The notes under the pieces were generated by a model. That model saw only the letters and a program-made list of their open reading frames with translations. It was not told the DNA's origin and ran no database searches. From Prorocentrum cordatum (lineage: Eukaryota; Sar; Dinophyceae; Prorocentrales; Prorocentraceae), in the NCBI GenBank assembly GCA_963575745.1, contig CAUYUJ010019921.1, positions 125,001 through 168,083 on the forward strand: a stretch of DNA of 43,083 bases, read 5' to 3'. The position numbers were made by a program, and so were the translations under genes. This document shows positions 10,118 to 19,757 of the stretch, one piece after another. Positions within the stretch are counted from its first letter, which is position 1. Each line of letters starts with the position of its first letter.

Positions 10118-10910
10118 GGTGGAGGATTGCTGTTGCTGCCAATGTTCAGCACAGGTAGAAGCACGAAGTAGGAAGGCATTGGAAAGGGATTGGGTGTCCG
10201 CCCGCCCACTAAGGAGAACGGGAAAGGTGAAGCCACTCGATCATTGAAGTGGGAAGGCGCTTACAATAGATTGGAATCAGGGACTACAAGAATATCTACT
10301 TCCAACGACCGATGTGTAAGGAGAGAGAATTGGGCCCCATTTGGAGGCTGCTACGCTGGATTAGGCCGCGGATTAAGCGGGATTAAGCTAGATTGAGCGG
10401 GATCTATCCAGGATTCATCGAGGTTCAGCTGGATTAGGCCGGATTCCAGGCCAGGGCATACCCAGAATTGAACCTCCCAGGAGTTACATCCGAACCTGGC
10501 CCACGGAGTCGAGCATGGCGGCCGCGGCGCGCGGCATGAGCGAAGGCTGGACCTGAGAGACGGAAAGAAGCGGGTCTCACGCACTATGACACGGCGACGT
10601 TACGCCGCGGCTTGCGGGTCCACCAGCGTGACACGCCACACTGGAAACGAGGGCGCCTCCGCGCGACCTTACGCGCCGGTGTCGGCGAAGACGACTCCGA
10701 TTGTCTGCGTCGCTCACCTGGATGCCCTCGGAGACGTCCTCTGGGGCGACGAGACCTAACCTGAGATCCTGCCATGGCGCCGCGCGTTAGTCACGCCGGG
10801 CGCTCTCGCTGGGCTTCGGCCCCCGGGACCCTCACGGGTCGCTCCGGCTCGAAACAAATGGCGCAGAAGGGTGGGGCCCCGGGCTCCAGTCGCGATTTTT
10901 CGTGATGCTG
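10118..10910. other. No gene; contains repeat L copy 1
   Basis: 10345-10450 repeats the phrase GGATTA(A/G)GC several times. 10755-10905 (CCTGAGATCCTG, then CGAAACAAATGGCGCAG, then CGATTTTTCGTGATG) is similar to 12885-13030. No convincing protein. Confidence 0.45.
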
Positions 10911-11090
10911 TACAGTCGGGGCGTTGACCTAAGGAACCCCAAATAAGGGACGAGGCCCCTTTTTCCCATAAGTGAAACTTCGATTTCCCATCGAAGCCCT
11001 AGGCAAAACCAAAGGCGAACTACAAAACAACCAAGGAACACCGAGCCCCTCCCCAACGAAAAGGGTTCCTGCCTCAGCGCCCCGACTGTC
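10911..11090. mobile_element. TIR element family B, copy 2
   Basis: Left end TACAGTCGGGGCGTTGACC, body as in copy 1, right end GCGCCCCGACTG. Its right terminus is directly followed by element D copy 1, which duplicated CTGTC on insertion. Confidence 0.8.
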
Positions 11091-11260
11091 TCGGGGATGG
11101 ACAGACCCCCCTTTAGTAAAACGTGGTTTAGTGAAAACGACCTGAGGCCCAAACCTGGCGGGCGCAAGCCTGGAAAATAACGGCCACGGCGCCCTCGAGA
11201 ACCGAACACGGACAATTCACTAATCGACGTGTCCCTGTTGGGGGTTCTGTCCACCTCCGA
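11091..11260. mobile_element. TIR element family D, copy 1
   Basis: Left end TCGGGGATGGACAGACCCCC; right end GGGGGTTCTGTCCACCTCCGA. Flanked by 5-bp direct repeats CTGTC at 11086-11090 and 11261-11265. It is nearly identical along its length to copy 2 (12066-12237). Non-coding. Confidence 0.85.
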
Positions 11261-11307
11261 CTGTCATTTTTCTGGAGCGCCAGATCGGCGGGCATACGCC
11301 TCCACGG

Positions 11308-11415
11308 CCCCTGGCCGAGCCCACCCTGGGCCCAGGAGCGGCAGGTACGACCCCTCTTGGCTTGGCCACGGGGGCACGCACGCCGCTCCTGGGCCCAGGA
11401 TGGGCCAGGCCAAGG
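11308..11415. mobile_element. Inverted-repeat element family C-like
   Basis: Arms TGGCCGAGCCCACCCTGGGC and its imperfect inverse GGGCCCAGGATGGGCCAGGCC surround about 45 bases. It is similar in style to 9078-9212, but the ends are not convincingly the same family. Confidence 0.4.
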
Positions 11416-11424
11416 ACAGTGGAC

Positions 11425-11603
11425 ACAGTCGGGGCGTTGACCTAAGGAACCCTAAATGAGGAACGAGGCCCCTTTCTTCCATAAGATAACCTTCGATTTC
11501 CGATCGAAAACAGAAGGAAAACCTGAGGCAAGCTGCGAAACACTTATGGAACGCGGAGCCCCTCCCCAACGAAAAGGGTTCCTTCTTCAGGGCCCCGACT
11601 GTA
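11425..11603. mobile_element. TIR element family B, copy 3
   Basis: ACAGTCGGGGCGTTGACC to GGCCCCGACTGTA, with the full conserved body of the family. Confidence 0.8.
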
Positions 11604-11910
11604 CGGCCACGGCAGGTTCGCGTCGGGCTGGCTTCGGCGCTGGTTCCTGACGCCACAGAAATCGTTCAGCCTTGAATGAGCGGCCGTGTCCGACACGTCA
11701 GAGGCCGATACGACGCGAACTTCGAGGAAGCCCAAAGGGACCGATGCGGCTACTCCCGGACCTCTCCTCCCGGGATGCGTTCTGACCAGGATCTCGAGGC
11801 GAATCCAGCGTTGGCGACGAGGGCCTCCCAGGAGGCCGACACGCAGGACAACGGCCAGAGGGGTAGCGGCACGGATACCTCTTTCTCCTCTGAGAACTTG
11901 CCGCAGGCTT
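11604..11910. other. Between elements: ORFs on both strands, no recognised gene
   Basis: A 78-codon plus-strand ORF (11676-11912) has ordinary protein-like composition (RYDANFEEAQRDR). A minus-strand ORF across the same DNA is also plausible. Neither has a known motif. The stretch lies exactly between B copy 3 and A copy 6, so it may be an old gene piece into which both inserted. Confidence 0.3.
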
Positions 11911-12065
11911 AGGTCGGGCATGTCCCCCTACAGGCAGATGTTTGCGAAAAGTGCAGAGTACGCGAACAATACTTCGAGGGAAAAAAAATCTTCCAAAAAA
12001 CGTCCCCGCACTATTCTTGCACTACTTTTGAAGATTCCCCGAGGTGGAGGGACAGGCCCGACTTA
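11911..12065. mobile_element. TIR element family A, copy 6
   Basis: GGTCGGGCATGTCCCCCTAC to GGAGGGACAGGCCCGACT then TA. Element D copy 2 is inserted in its last bases, duplicating ACTTA. Confidence 0.85.
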
Positions 12066-12237
12066 TCGGGGATGGACAGACCCCCCTTTAGTAAAACGTG
12101 GTTTAGTGAAAACGACCTGAGGCCCAAACCTGGCGGGCGCAAGCCTGGAAAATAACGGCCACGGCGCCCTCTCGAGAACCGAAAACGGACAATTCACTAA
12201 TCGACGTGTCCCTGTTGGGGGTTCTGTCCACCCCCGA
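12066..12237. mobile_element. TIR element family D, copy 2
   Basis: TCGGGGATGGACAGACCCCC to TCTGTCCACCCCCGA. Exact 5-bp target duplication ACTTA at 12061-12065 and 12238-12242. Differs from copy 1 by only a few bases and a 2-base indel. Confidence 0.9.
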
Positions 12238-12242
12238 ACTTA

Positions 12243-12472
12243 ACCGTAGTAGGCCTCGTCGCCCGATCCTGGAGGTGTGGCAGGCCGCCGACGGTCAGCC
12301 TCACGGGGCGCACCGCGGGCGCCCCGCCGCGGGCGGCGCCGCCGCGGCCGCCGCCCCGGGCGCCCGCGCGGGGCGCCGGCGGGGCGTCGCGGGGCACGGG
12401 GGACGCGAGGTCGGAGACGTGGTCGCGGGCCGCGGGCGGGGCGCCGATGCCACCTAGACGCGGCGCGAAGGT

Positions 12473-12512
<40 letters not shown>

Positions 12513-12630
12513 GGAAATCGTCGTCGAAATCGTCGTCGTCAAAATCGTCGTCGAAATCGTCGTCGAGATCGTCGTCGTCGGCGTCGTCGTCGGAGGCATC
12601 TTCGTCGTCGTCGTCGTCGTTGATCCTCCT
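12243..12630. repeat. GC-rich patch then (TCG)n array
   Basis: 12243-12460 is GC-rich with no recognised protein. 12472-12625 is a TCG array with occasional GAAATCG interruptions, giving poly-Val, poly-Arg or poly-Ser on this strand and Asp-rich frames on the other. Confidence 0.8.
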
Positions 12631-13105
12631 TCCTTGAGGGCCAGTCAGCATCGAATCGGTGAGATCGGTCCCCCAGGGGGGCCCTGATTGGCACGCCCGC
12701 AATGGGTACAGAGAAAACGGGCACGATGCCCAACAGCAGAGCTTGACCCACACCGACAGCGGCCGCTGTTGGGCAGCTGCCTGTCTCCCTACTGCAATCG
12801 ACAGCGACCCCTATTCAAAATAGAACGGGACTGCTGTTAGCCTTCGTACCCACCCTTGCCGTACATATTTCGTTCCTCCAAACCTGAGATCCTGGCGTCT
12901 CAATTTTCTGGAACCGGGCGTTGTCGCGGTGATTCGGGCCCCGATACTCTCGCAGATCGATATGATTCGAAAAATGGCGCAGGCAGACGTGGTCTCGGGC
13001 TCGGGTCGTGAGTTTTCATTATGTTGTCACAGTGAAAGGGGCCGAATGATCATTCGCTGCCCCTGGCTGCTTGGCTGACATGGGACTCCACGGCGCGTAT
13101 TATGC
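12631..13105. other. No gene; contains repeat L copy 2
   Basis: 12885-13030 resembles 10755-10905. 13035-13105 resembles 4225-4300 (GTGA.GG.GCC, TCATTC, GCGCGTATT/GCGCGTGGC), the leading edge of compound module F. Confidence 0.5.
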
Positions 13106-13284
13106 TTGTTGTTGTTGAATTCTAAATTCTCAAGAACTGCTATTTTCACATGGTGTTTGTTTCACTTGAAGGGTCCTTCCCGGGGCTCGCACGCTGCTTT
13201 TTTAAGCCGGGACAATCTTGAGTTTCAGAATTGGGTTGTTGGCCCCCAGTTTACAACAACGGCGGCTCCCGCCGGATTCCTCCT

Positions 13285-13490
13285 CACAATTTATTGAAGA
13301 ATCGCGCTCTCGCGCGGGATGTCCTCACATGTTCTACAGGGATCGCGCTCTCGCGTGGGACTTCCTCGCAATTTATTCAGACGATGCGCCCTCGGCGCTC
13401 AGGAATCGCGCTCTCGTTTTGACCTTTCTCACGATTAACTTGGGAATCGCTCTATCGCTCAAGACTTCCCCGCGATTCATGCAGGACCCA
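13285..13490. repeat. Four degenerate tandem units of about 40-60 bp
   Basis: Each unit begins near GG.ATCGCGCTCTCGC and ends near TCCTCGCAATTTAT (starts about 13300, 13340, 13400, 13450). No protein signal. Confidence 0.6.
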
Positions 13491-13884
13491 TGCTGCAGCG
13501 ACCCGCCTGCTCGACCTGGTCGCCTAGGCCCGCCTTGCCGACCCGCCCGCTACGGGTCTACCCACCTGATCTGCACGTCTGGCTCTTACACTTGTTTTCT
13601 GTTCCTTACCCCCATCCTGCAAAATTATCTCGTGTTCCGTCCTTCTCCCCCTCCCTTCCATCCGTCCTCTCTTCACCTGTTTTAGGGGCTGCACGAAATA
13701 CACCAGGCAGGCAAGGAAGATGTATCCCCAAGGTGGTACAATCGAAGACGAAGAGGGCGGGTACCGAAGGCTTTGGATATACGTATAGGATGGCACGTGA
13801 GCAAATAGGAGCGAAGAGTCAGAAAAAATATTGTCGTTGTTCTAGGTTTTATTGTTGTTGATGATGTTGTTGGTGTCGGCGATG
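13491..13884. other. No gene recognised
   Basis: Pyrimidine-rich at 13600-13690, then mixed sequence running into a TTG array. Confidence 0.4.
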
Positions 13885-14412
13885 CTGTTGATGTTGCTGA
13901 TGTAGTGGTTGTGCTTGCGGTTGTGGTTGTGGCTGTGGCTGAGGTTGTGGTCGTGGTTGTTGTTGTTGTTGTTGTTGGTATTGTTGTTGTTGGTATTATT
14001 GTTGTTGGTGTTGGTGTGGTTGTTGGTGATGTTGTTGTGGTGGTGGTTTATATTGTTGTTTTATTGTCGCCGCCCCCCCCGCGACCCACCCGCGACCCAC
14101 CTGCGACCCACCCGCGAACCACCCGCGACCCACCCGCGACCCACCCGCGACCCACCCGCGACCCAACCCGCGATCTGCACGCGACCAAACCGCGACCCAC
14201 CCGCGACCCACCCCTCGACCCGGCCCGCGACCCACCCGTGACCCACCCGCGACCCACCCACAGTGCTTTTACGAGCAGATCTGCGCCTGCGGCAGGCTCG
14301 TTGTACAATTTGTCAAAATCGAGCGCCTGCGGCGCGCTCCTTCAGAGCCTCGCAGACTGCCAACATCCCCACCGCTCCCTCAATCTTATCTGCAACTCCG
14401 GAGTGATACGTT
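13885..14412. repeat. Compound module F, copy 2
   Basis: Same order as 4300-5155: (GTT)n array (13885-14065), CCGCGACCCAC minisatellite (14078-14260), then a unique tail (14262-14412) with GCGCCTGCGGCAGGCTCG, GCGCCTGCGGCG and CTCGCAGACTGCCAACATCC, homologous to the tail at 5010-5155. A (TCC)n array again follows. Confidence 0.75.
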
Positions 14413-14449
14413 TTTTTTTCGCTGCGTACGCTCTCCCTCCTCCCCCGCC

Positions 14450-14830
14450 TCCGCCTCCGCCTCCACCTCCTCCTCCTCCTCCTCCCCCTCCTCCTCCCCC
14501 TCCTCCTCCTCCTCCTGCTCCTCCGCCATCGGGCGTCCTCCTCGTCCTCCTCCTCCTCCTCCTCGTCCTCCTCCCCCTCGTCCTCCTCCTCGTTTTCCTC
14601 CTCTTCCACACTCCACCCTCGCGCGCGCGCCGAGCCGCCGCTGGCAGGCGCCCCGACCGTCGCGAGTGTGGCGCCTCCTCCTCATCCTTCTCCTCCGCCT
14701 CCTCCTCCTCCTCCGCCTCCTCCTCCTCCTCCTCATCTCCATCCTCCTCCTCCTCCCCTTCCTCTTCCGCCTCCTCCCCCTTCTCCTCCTCCTCTCCCTC
14801 CTCCCCCCCGTCCCCTCCTCCTCCTCCTCG
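14450..14830. repeat. (TCC)n microsatellite with a short interruption
   Basis: CTC/TCC arrays at 14450-14610 and 14680-14830, separated by a GC-rich 14610-14680. Confidence 0.9.
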
Positions 14831-14862
14831 CCCTCTCAACCATCTCGCCGGCTCTGCCTCGC

Positions 14863-15116
14863 AGGAGGCTGGCAGCGGAGCAGCTCTGGCCGGCGAGGCC
14901 GAAGTCAAGCCAGAAGCGGATGCCGTCGACATGTCCCATGCAGAGGCAGCGCTGGCAGACAAACGATCATCCAAGCAGGGTTGCAGATGATTGGTGTCAT
15001 TTCTGACGCAGACTGCTTGGACATGTTGTAAGTGTGAAGTTGTTGGTAATAAGCGACCTACGTACACTTGCGGAGACCCCTGTCGACCATATCGCCCATC
15101 GACTCTTGGGGTGACA
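14863..15116 (+). pseudogene. Possible plus-strand exons next to the retroelement LTR
   Basis: After a pyrimidine tract ending TCGCAG at 14865, the plus strand encodes an acidic, normal-looking stretch (EAGSGAALAGEAEVKPEAD) up to about 14978. A second stretch from about 15012 encodes WTCCKC followed about ten residues later by YTCGDPC. The four-cysteine pattern suggests a small zinc-binding loop. The reading stops at the LTR at 15117, so the retroelement may have cut a host gene. The two pieces are separated by only 33 bases, short for an intron, so this is tentative. Confidence 0.3.
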
Positions 15117-15400
15117 GTCGAAAACAAGCTGGTAAGCTTAGGTATGTGTTACGCTTTAAGCGTTGCCATATCCCAGGCTTTGGCTCATATCGCATGAGCA
15201 AGAGAGCAAGACGAATCATGGGATCTGGAGTAAAGGATAGGATGGGCATCGTCAATGGAAAAGGTATTTTCCGATCTCTGATGCAAGTCGTGCGCCTCGG
15301 TGAGGCACAATCACATATTTGGCCGGGCCCGGCTTGAGCCAGGCACGGCAGCGGTACATGCTCGATTTATACCTCGCCTTTAACCTTCTCCGTTTAAAGT
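15117..15400 (-). repeat. 3' LTR of the copia-like element
   Basis: Direct repeat of 25824-26108. Begins (plus strand) GTCGAAAACAAGCTGG and ends CTCCGTTTAAAGT. It is the downstream LTR because the genes run on the minus strand. Confidence 0.95.
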
Positions 15401-15420
15401 CGGAGGGGGAGGAGACGAGC
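15401..15420 (+). other. Purine-rich tract beside the 3' LTR, on the unexpected strand
   Basis: The plus strand reads CGGAGGGGGAGGAGACGAGC. A normal polypurine tract would be purine-rich on the coding (minus) strand just before the 3' LTR. Here that strand is pyrimidine-rich. The only coding-strand purine run is GGAGAAGG, inside the shared LTR sequence. Confidence 0.4.
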
Positions 15421-15504
15421 AGGCACCGCACTTCTACATTATGCGGAAAAACAGTGCTAAGCAGCAGCGGCTGCCTACAAGGAAAGGGCGCGCGAGTAGC
15501 CTCG

Positions 15505-18500
15505 CTACCGGCGAGTTTCCTCGCTATTAAAGCGCACCTGCCCGCGGGTTTCCCCGCTAGCTCGGGAGGCAGGGCCGTCCTGAGACGACCTGCCCGCCCT
15601 ATACGGTGTATGTTTCTTCAGCTCGTGCTTGAAGGATTGCTGGCCGGCCATTACTTGTAGGAGCAACGCGCGGTCAATACTACCTTTGGTATGACCATCG
15701 GCAGTCATATCCCGCGTGTCACACCATTGAACGCTTTCAACGATTCCGCGCTCCATCATCTGGCGGATCCAGCTAATGTGCCCAAGCAGAGTACATTCTG
15801 TGGGCTTCTTCAGATCTTTGCTAGACAAAGACTTGAAGACAGACTCGGCATCAATAGTCAGAGTGACTTTGATACATAGACCACCCATTTCCAATATGTT
15901 CTTTAACTGTGTGGGGGTCAATGGTCCCGAGTGTAGCTCGTGGAGCGTTACAATGGTCGGGTAGCAGTCTTCCAAGTTGTGGGCTGCTGCCAGTGTTTCC
16001 GCAGAGTAGCTCGAACGCACCTGCAGTCGATGAGACTTGCAGTATGCGTCCACCAGGTGCACGACGGGTTTCCCCGCTTGCGTGTGGCCACGCCTCAGCA
16101 GGTTAGCCCCGCGGATACCATAGCCTTTGACTTCGTCGTCTTCATCTCCGTTGAGACGACGATAGCCAGAATCGCTATGCAGGTCGACTTCTCCTGTTGG
16201 GGTCATAGCTTGATACACGATCTTCTTCGGACCTGCCTGTAGTTTTCTGGTAACCGCGTTTAGTCGTCGTACCTGGATGTTTGTCGGTTCCTGGATACGT
16301 TGTAGTGAGACAACATAGACCATCAGCCATACCTGCGTGATCAACGCATAGGCTAGAGCGCCACGAAGACTGACGAACATATCAGAAATCGTCTTTGTCG
16401 CTTTGCTCTCAGGATCAGCTCCTGTGAGTTCTGGATGTGTGATAGGACGAAGCTGTTTGATGTATTCGTCCTGATCAAGAGTGACGCTCCCATCATCGGT
16501 CTTGTTATACCGAACGGCACAGTTTGTGTATGTGTGCTTGTTCAGTTTGCACTTCCCAAACGTATCTTCAACACACTTGACATACTTGTCAATAGCCTCT
16601 TCCTTCCCAGTCATATTGATGTCATCAACGTGCTTGGCTGTCAAGAGGTTTGGGCTCATCTCGAACTCTTCGTCGTATGAAGTAGGCTGTAGCCCAAAGC
16701 TCCTAGTGATGGACCTGAGCTTCAGCGAGAATGCCCTGGGAGCATCCTTCGTGCCCGTCCCCGGTTTCAGACACCGGAGACAATGCTTTGATTCGTCATA
16801 TGACTCAAAGCCTGGCAGTGTGCGAAGGACAGCTGCTGACCCAGGTGGTAGTGTGAAGCACACCACACGCTCTTTCTCGCCCGTTGCCGCGGCGAGCTCG
16901 CCATAGGTCAGTCCCTTCAAGAAAGCCATGTTGATGTCCAGGGAAGCGATGATCCAAGCTTTGTTGCATGCAGCAGAACTTGCGAGCAGTCTCTGGCTTG
17001 ACCTCCTTGCCGTGCCAGAGAAGGTTTCGACATCAAAGGCTTCAAGGTCCATGAAGCCACGGAGTACCAAGCGTAACCTGATCGTCCTTTCCATTTCGCC
17101 CTTTTCGTTCTTGACAAACTTCCATTTGTATACGTAGCGTGACGTCATGATGTTAGACGCTTTGCTCAAGTCAGTCATCTGAAAGCATTTATTGCCAAGC
17201 CAAGTCTTCAATTCTGTGTAAAGGGCTTTGGAAACTTTGACCGGATTTGCTTGGATGTCGGCCTTCGTGAGTAGATCGTCTTCCTTGACGACCACGGCAC
17301 GTTTGGAGGCAGCGCTAACGTATACTCGCATAGTTGTGACGCTGCTGTCATCCAACAATCGGTGTTGCTGCTCGGACAGGACGACTTTGGACATGTCTGC
17401 AGTGAAGCAGAGCTCGATGTACTTCCCGTGCTCATCGGAGTCCAGATCATATTTGCTATCCGGATCCGTGGAGCATAAAGGAACGTAGTAAGAAGTGTCC
17501 ATGTCGTATCCTGGCGGGTGACCCCGCTCCGGCAAGTGGCCTTGCACATCTTCACAGGTCGTAGAGACTAACACACACTGTGTGTCTGTCATGTATGTGG
17601 GAACTGTATGCATGACTTCTTCTGTGTCAGCTTCAAGGAGTGTTCTGTCATCCATCAGTTCAGCATACCACGACTTCAAGACAAAAGCATCCAGATCTTC
17701 TTCTGTTTCCTCTATGATGGTCGGGAGCCGACCATCGTTATCCGTAGGAGGCTCCTCAGGAGCAGCTGCTGGAGGTGACTCGCTTGGTGGTGGACCATCA
17801 GCGAGTTCCTCAAACTTAGTGAGGTCTCGGTCAAATCCAGCAGGCGGCTTCCTGGATTTAAGACACTGGATGATGCGTGAGTGTGTAGATCCTGTGATGT
17901 CATAGATGTTCAAGGCAGTGCCATCAGCTTCATAGTAATGAAAACCAGGGGTCACATCATTATCATAGTGCACTAGTGTACAGCTGTCTGCATAGGGTGC
18001 AGCAGGCAACTTCGTCAGGCTCTTGGCAAGTCGTACAGCAACAACGTTTTCAATACGAAAGTAGTTGCGTATGAGGTACTGAAGAGCCAAGTGCACCTTA
18101 GGCGAAAGTCGGCTCGCAGCAGTCATCTGCAGCCGACCCTGTTTCGCTGGTAGATATCCGAAAGTCATGGCGGGTTTCCCCGCTGGCAGACCGGCAATAA
18201 AGGCCAATACTGTCCGAAGGGCCGTATTGTCCGATCCTATCTCGCGGACCATAAGTGCTTCGATGTACAGCGTGTGTCGTGTGTCAGGATACTGTACTCG
18301 CACCTCGCGACTGCCGACCTTCACGATGACCTGGCCTCGGTCAGGTTCGTTGCGGATGACCGGGTATGGACCACTCCATCCACCCCAGTCGTCTTTCGTG
18401 GTGGTCGGGCGATGATAGTCCACGAGATCTCCCTCTTTGTAGTGAAATTCACCCGTAGCAGTAGTCTTCGTACGGAGAGCCCTGTTCGTCTTGGCAACCG

Positions 18501-18900
18501 CAGTGGCCTGCGTGATTGCCTCCAGACTAACCCTCCTGATTGTTTCCTCCCTTGAGTGATCTGATGATTCAGCGGACTGATCATGATCCAAGACAGGGAA
18601 ATCGGGAAGCATAGCTGGTTGTCTGCCATACAGCGCATTGTACGGAGACACTTCATTGTAGAAGGTAAATGCGTTGCTGGCAAACAAGGCTTCATGTAAG
18701 AGACGAGTGAAATTGAGAGGAATATTTAATCTATTCAATTCTTCTCCCATCACGTGTAAGAGGTGTCGCAGGATGCCGTTCCTAGCTTCGATAGTTGTGG
18801 CGTGTTGGCCACGCGCTCGGATACGAAGCTCTGTTCCCTTAGCCTTAAGGATGGCCTTTGCTGTATCGTTATTCAGTGCTCCTTCCCCATCGGAGTATAG
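15505..18900 (-). pseudogene. pol: Integrase C-terminal part, reverse transcriptase and RNase H
   Basis: An open frame reads from about 18900 to the stop at 15505. Residues below count from the GTG at 18753. Upstream of it the frame supplies integrase catalytic Asp (YSDGEG) and Glu (TTIEARNG). After these comes a GPY-like module (WSGPYPV, about 126-132). Reverse transcriptase lies at about 495-760, with LDINMAFLKG (Asp606) and HVDD at 708-711 in place of the usual YVDD. RNase H lies at about 855-1030, with HSDSGYR (Asp861), SAET (Glu919), TIDAE (Asp968) and TADGH (Asp1019). The RT and RNase H catalytic residues are present. The frame is cut from the first half of integrase by a frameshift at 18894-18902. 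The stop lies inside one of the micro-hairpins. Confidence 0.88.
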
Positions 18901-19757
18901 ATTTTAGCAGGGCCATGTTGCATCCAAGTTGTGTGATAGGCATCGAGAACAGTATGCATAGTCTTATCAGGAATCTCTGTGCCAGCTGCCCAGCGAATAC
19001 AACGGTCGATGATGTGAAAAACAATATGTTCCTGTTTGTAAAAGAAAAGATCACATTCGACTTTCTCGTTGAAACGTCCTGGCAGTGACACAGAAGGCAT
19101 CACCGTGTTGCCTGGTTTGTCCCAGGCACGACATTCTCTACACGAGTCGCAAATGCCTTTGATCAGACTCAAACGGGTTTCACCCAGACCAACCTTGGTT
19201 AGAATCATCCGCATTTTTGGCTCCTTGGCATGAAACCATCTCAGGTGGAGTTTGCGGAGTTCTCGCTGCACTACAGCTGGGTCGAAGCTGCGCAGGTTTT
19301 GGAGGCTGAGCTGAACGTCGAAGCGATTCCAATCAGGGAGCCTTGGCCTTGGCCTCGGCTCTGCTTGAGGCTGCGGCGGTGGTGGAGGATCTCCTCCCTC
19401 CATGCGTCCGCGCCTTGCTGCAACTTGTGGCAGTCTACGGTGATCATCAGAGCTGCCAGCGCCACTGTTGCCACCATTAGCCCCGTCGGCTCTGGTGATG
19501 TCATGGCTGCTGGCGCCTGCGGCTGGATCGCCCTCACCAGGCCGTGGCGGCCTAGGCGCCCGTATGCGCGCTCTCGCGGCCGGCGCCGCTTTTGCGGCTG
19601 GCGCCGCTTCTGCGGCTGGAGCCGCTTCCGCGGCTGGCGCCGCAGGAGCGGCTTGCCCCGCCGGGCGCGGCTGGCCAAAGTTATCTGGCAGCTTCCATTT
19701 TTCGGCGAATCTGCATTGGCCAGATATCGTGGTGTGGTGAGGATTGCTCTTCTGATG
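18873..19757 (-). pseudogene. Integrase N-terminal part with Ala/Pro-rich leader
   Basis: The frame opens after the stop at 19758 and begins with a linker rich in AAPAAEAAP units, produced by tandem micro-hairpins. Then comes a zinc-binding motif with HLRWFH and CDSCREC, and the first catalytic aspartate in VECDLFF. It ends at a frameshift just where the second catalytic Asp block should be; that block is found in the next frame (see 15505-18900). It is in the same frame as the module at 19758-21851, so the two were once continuous. Confidence 0.85.

Noticed and set aside
18890-18905. Programmed ribosomal frameshift within integrase
   Set aside because: No slippery heptamer or downstream structure is apparent, and the shift falls within a catalytic block. 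Decay or read error is more likely.
19217-19232. Another spliced-leader match (ATTTTTGGCTCC)
   Set aside because: It has an extra T, lies within the integrase coding region and is single. Treated as chance.
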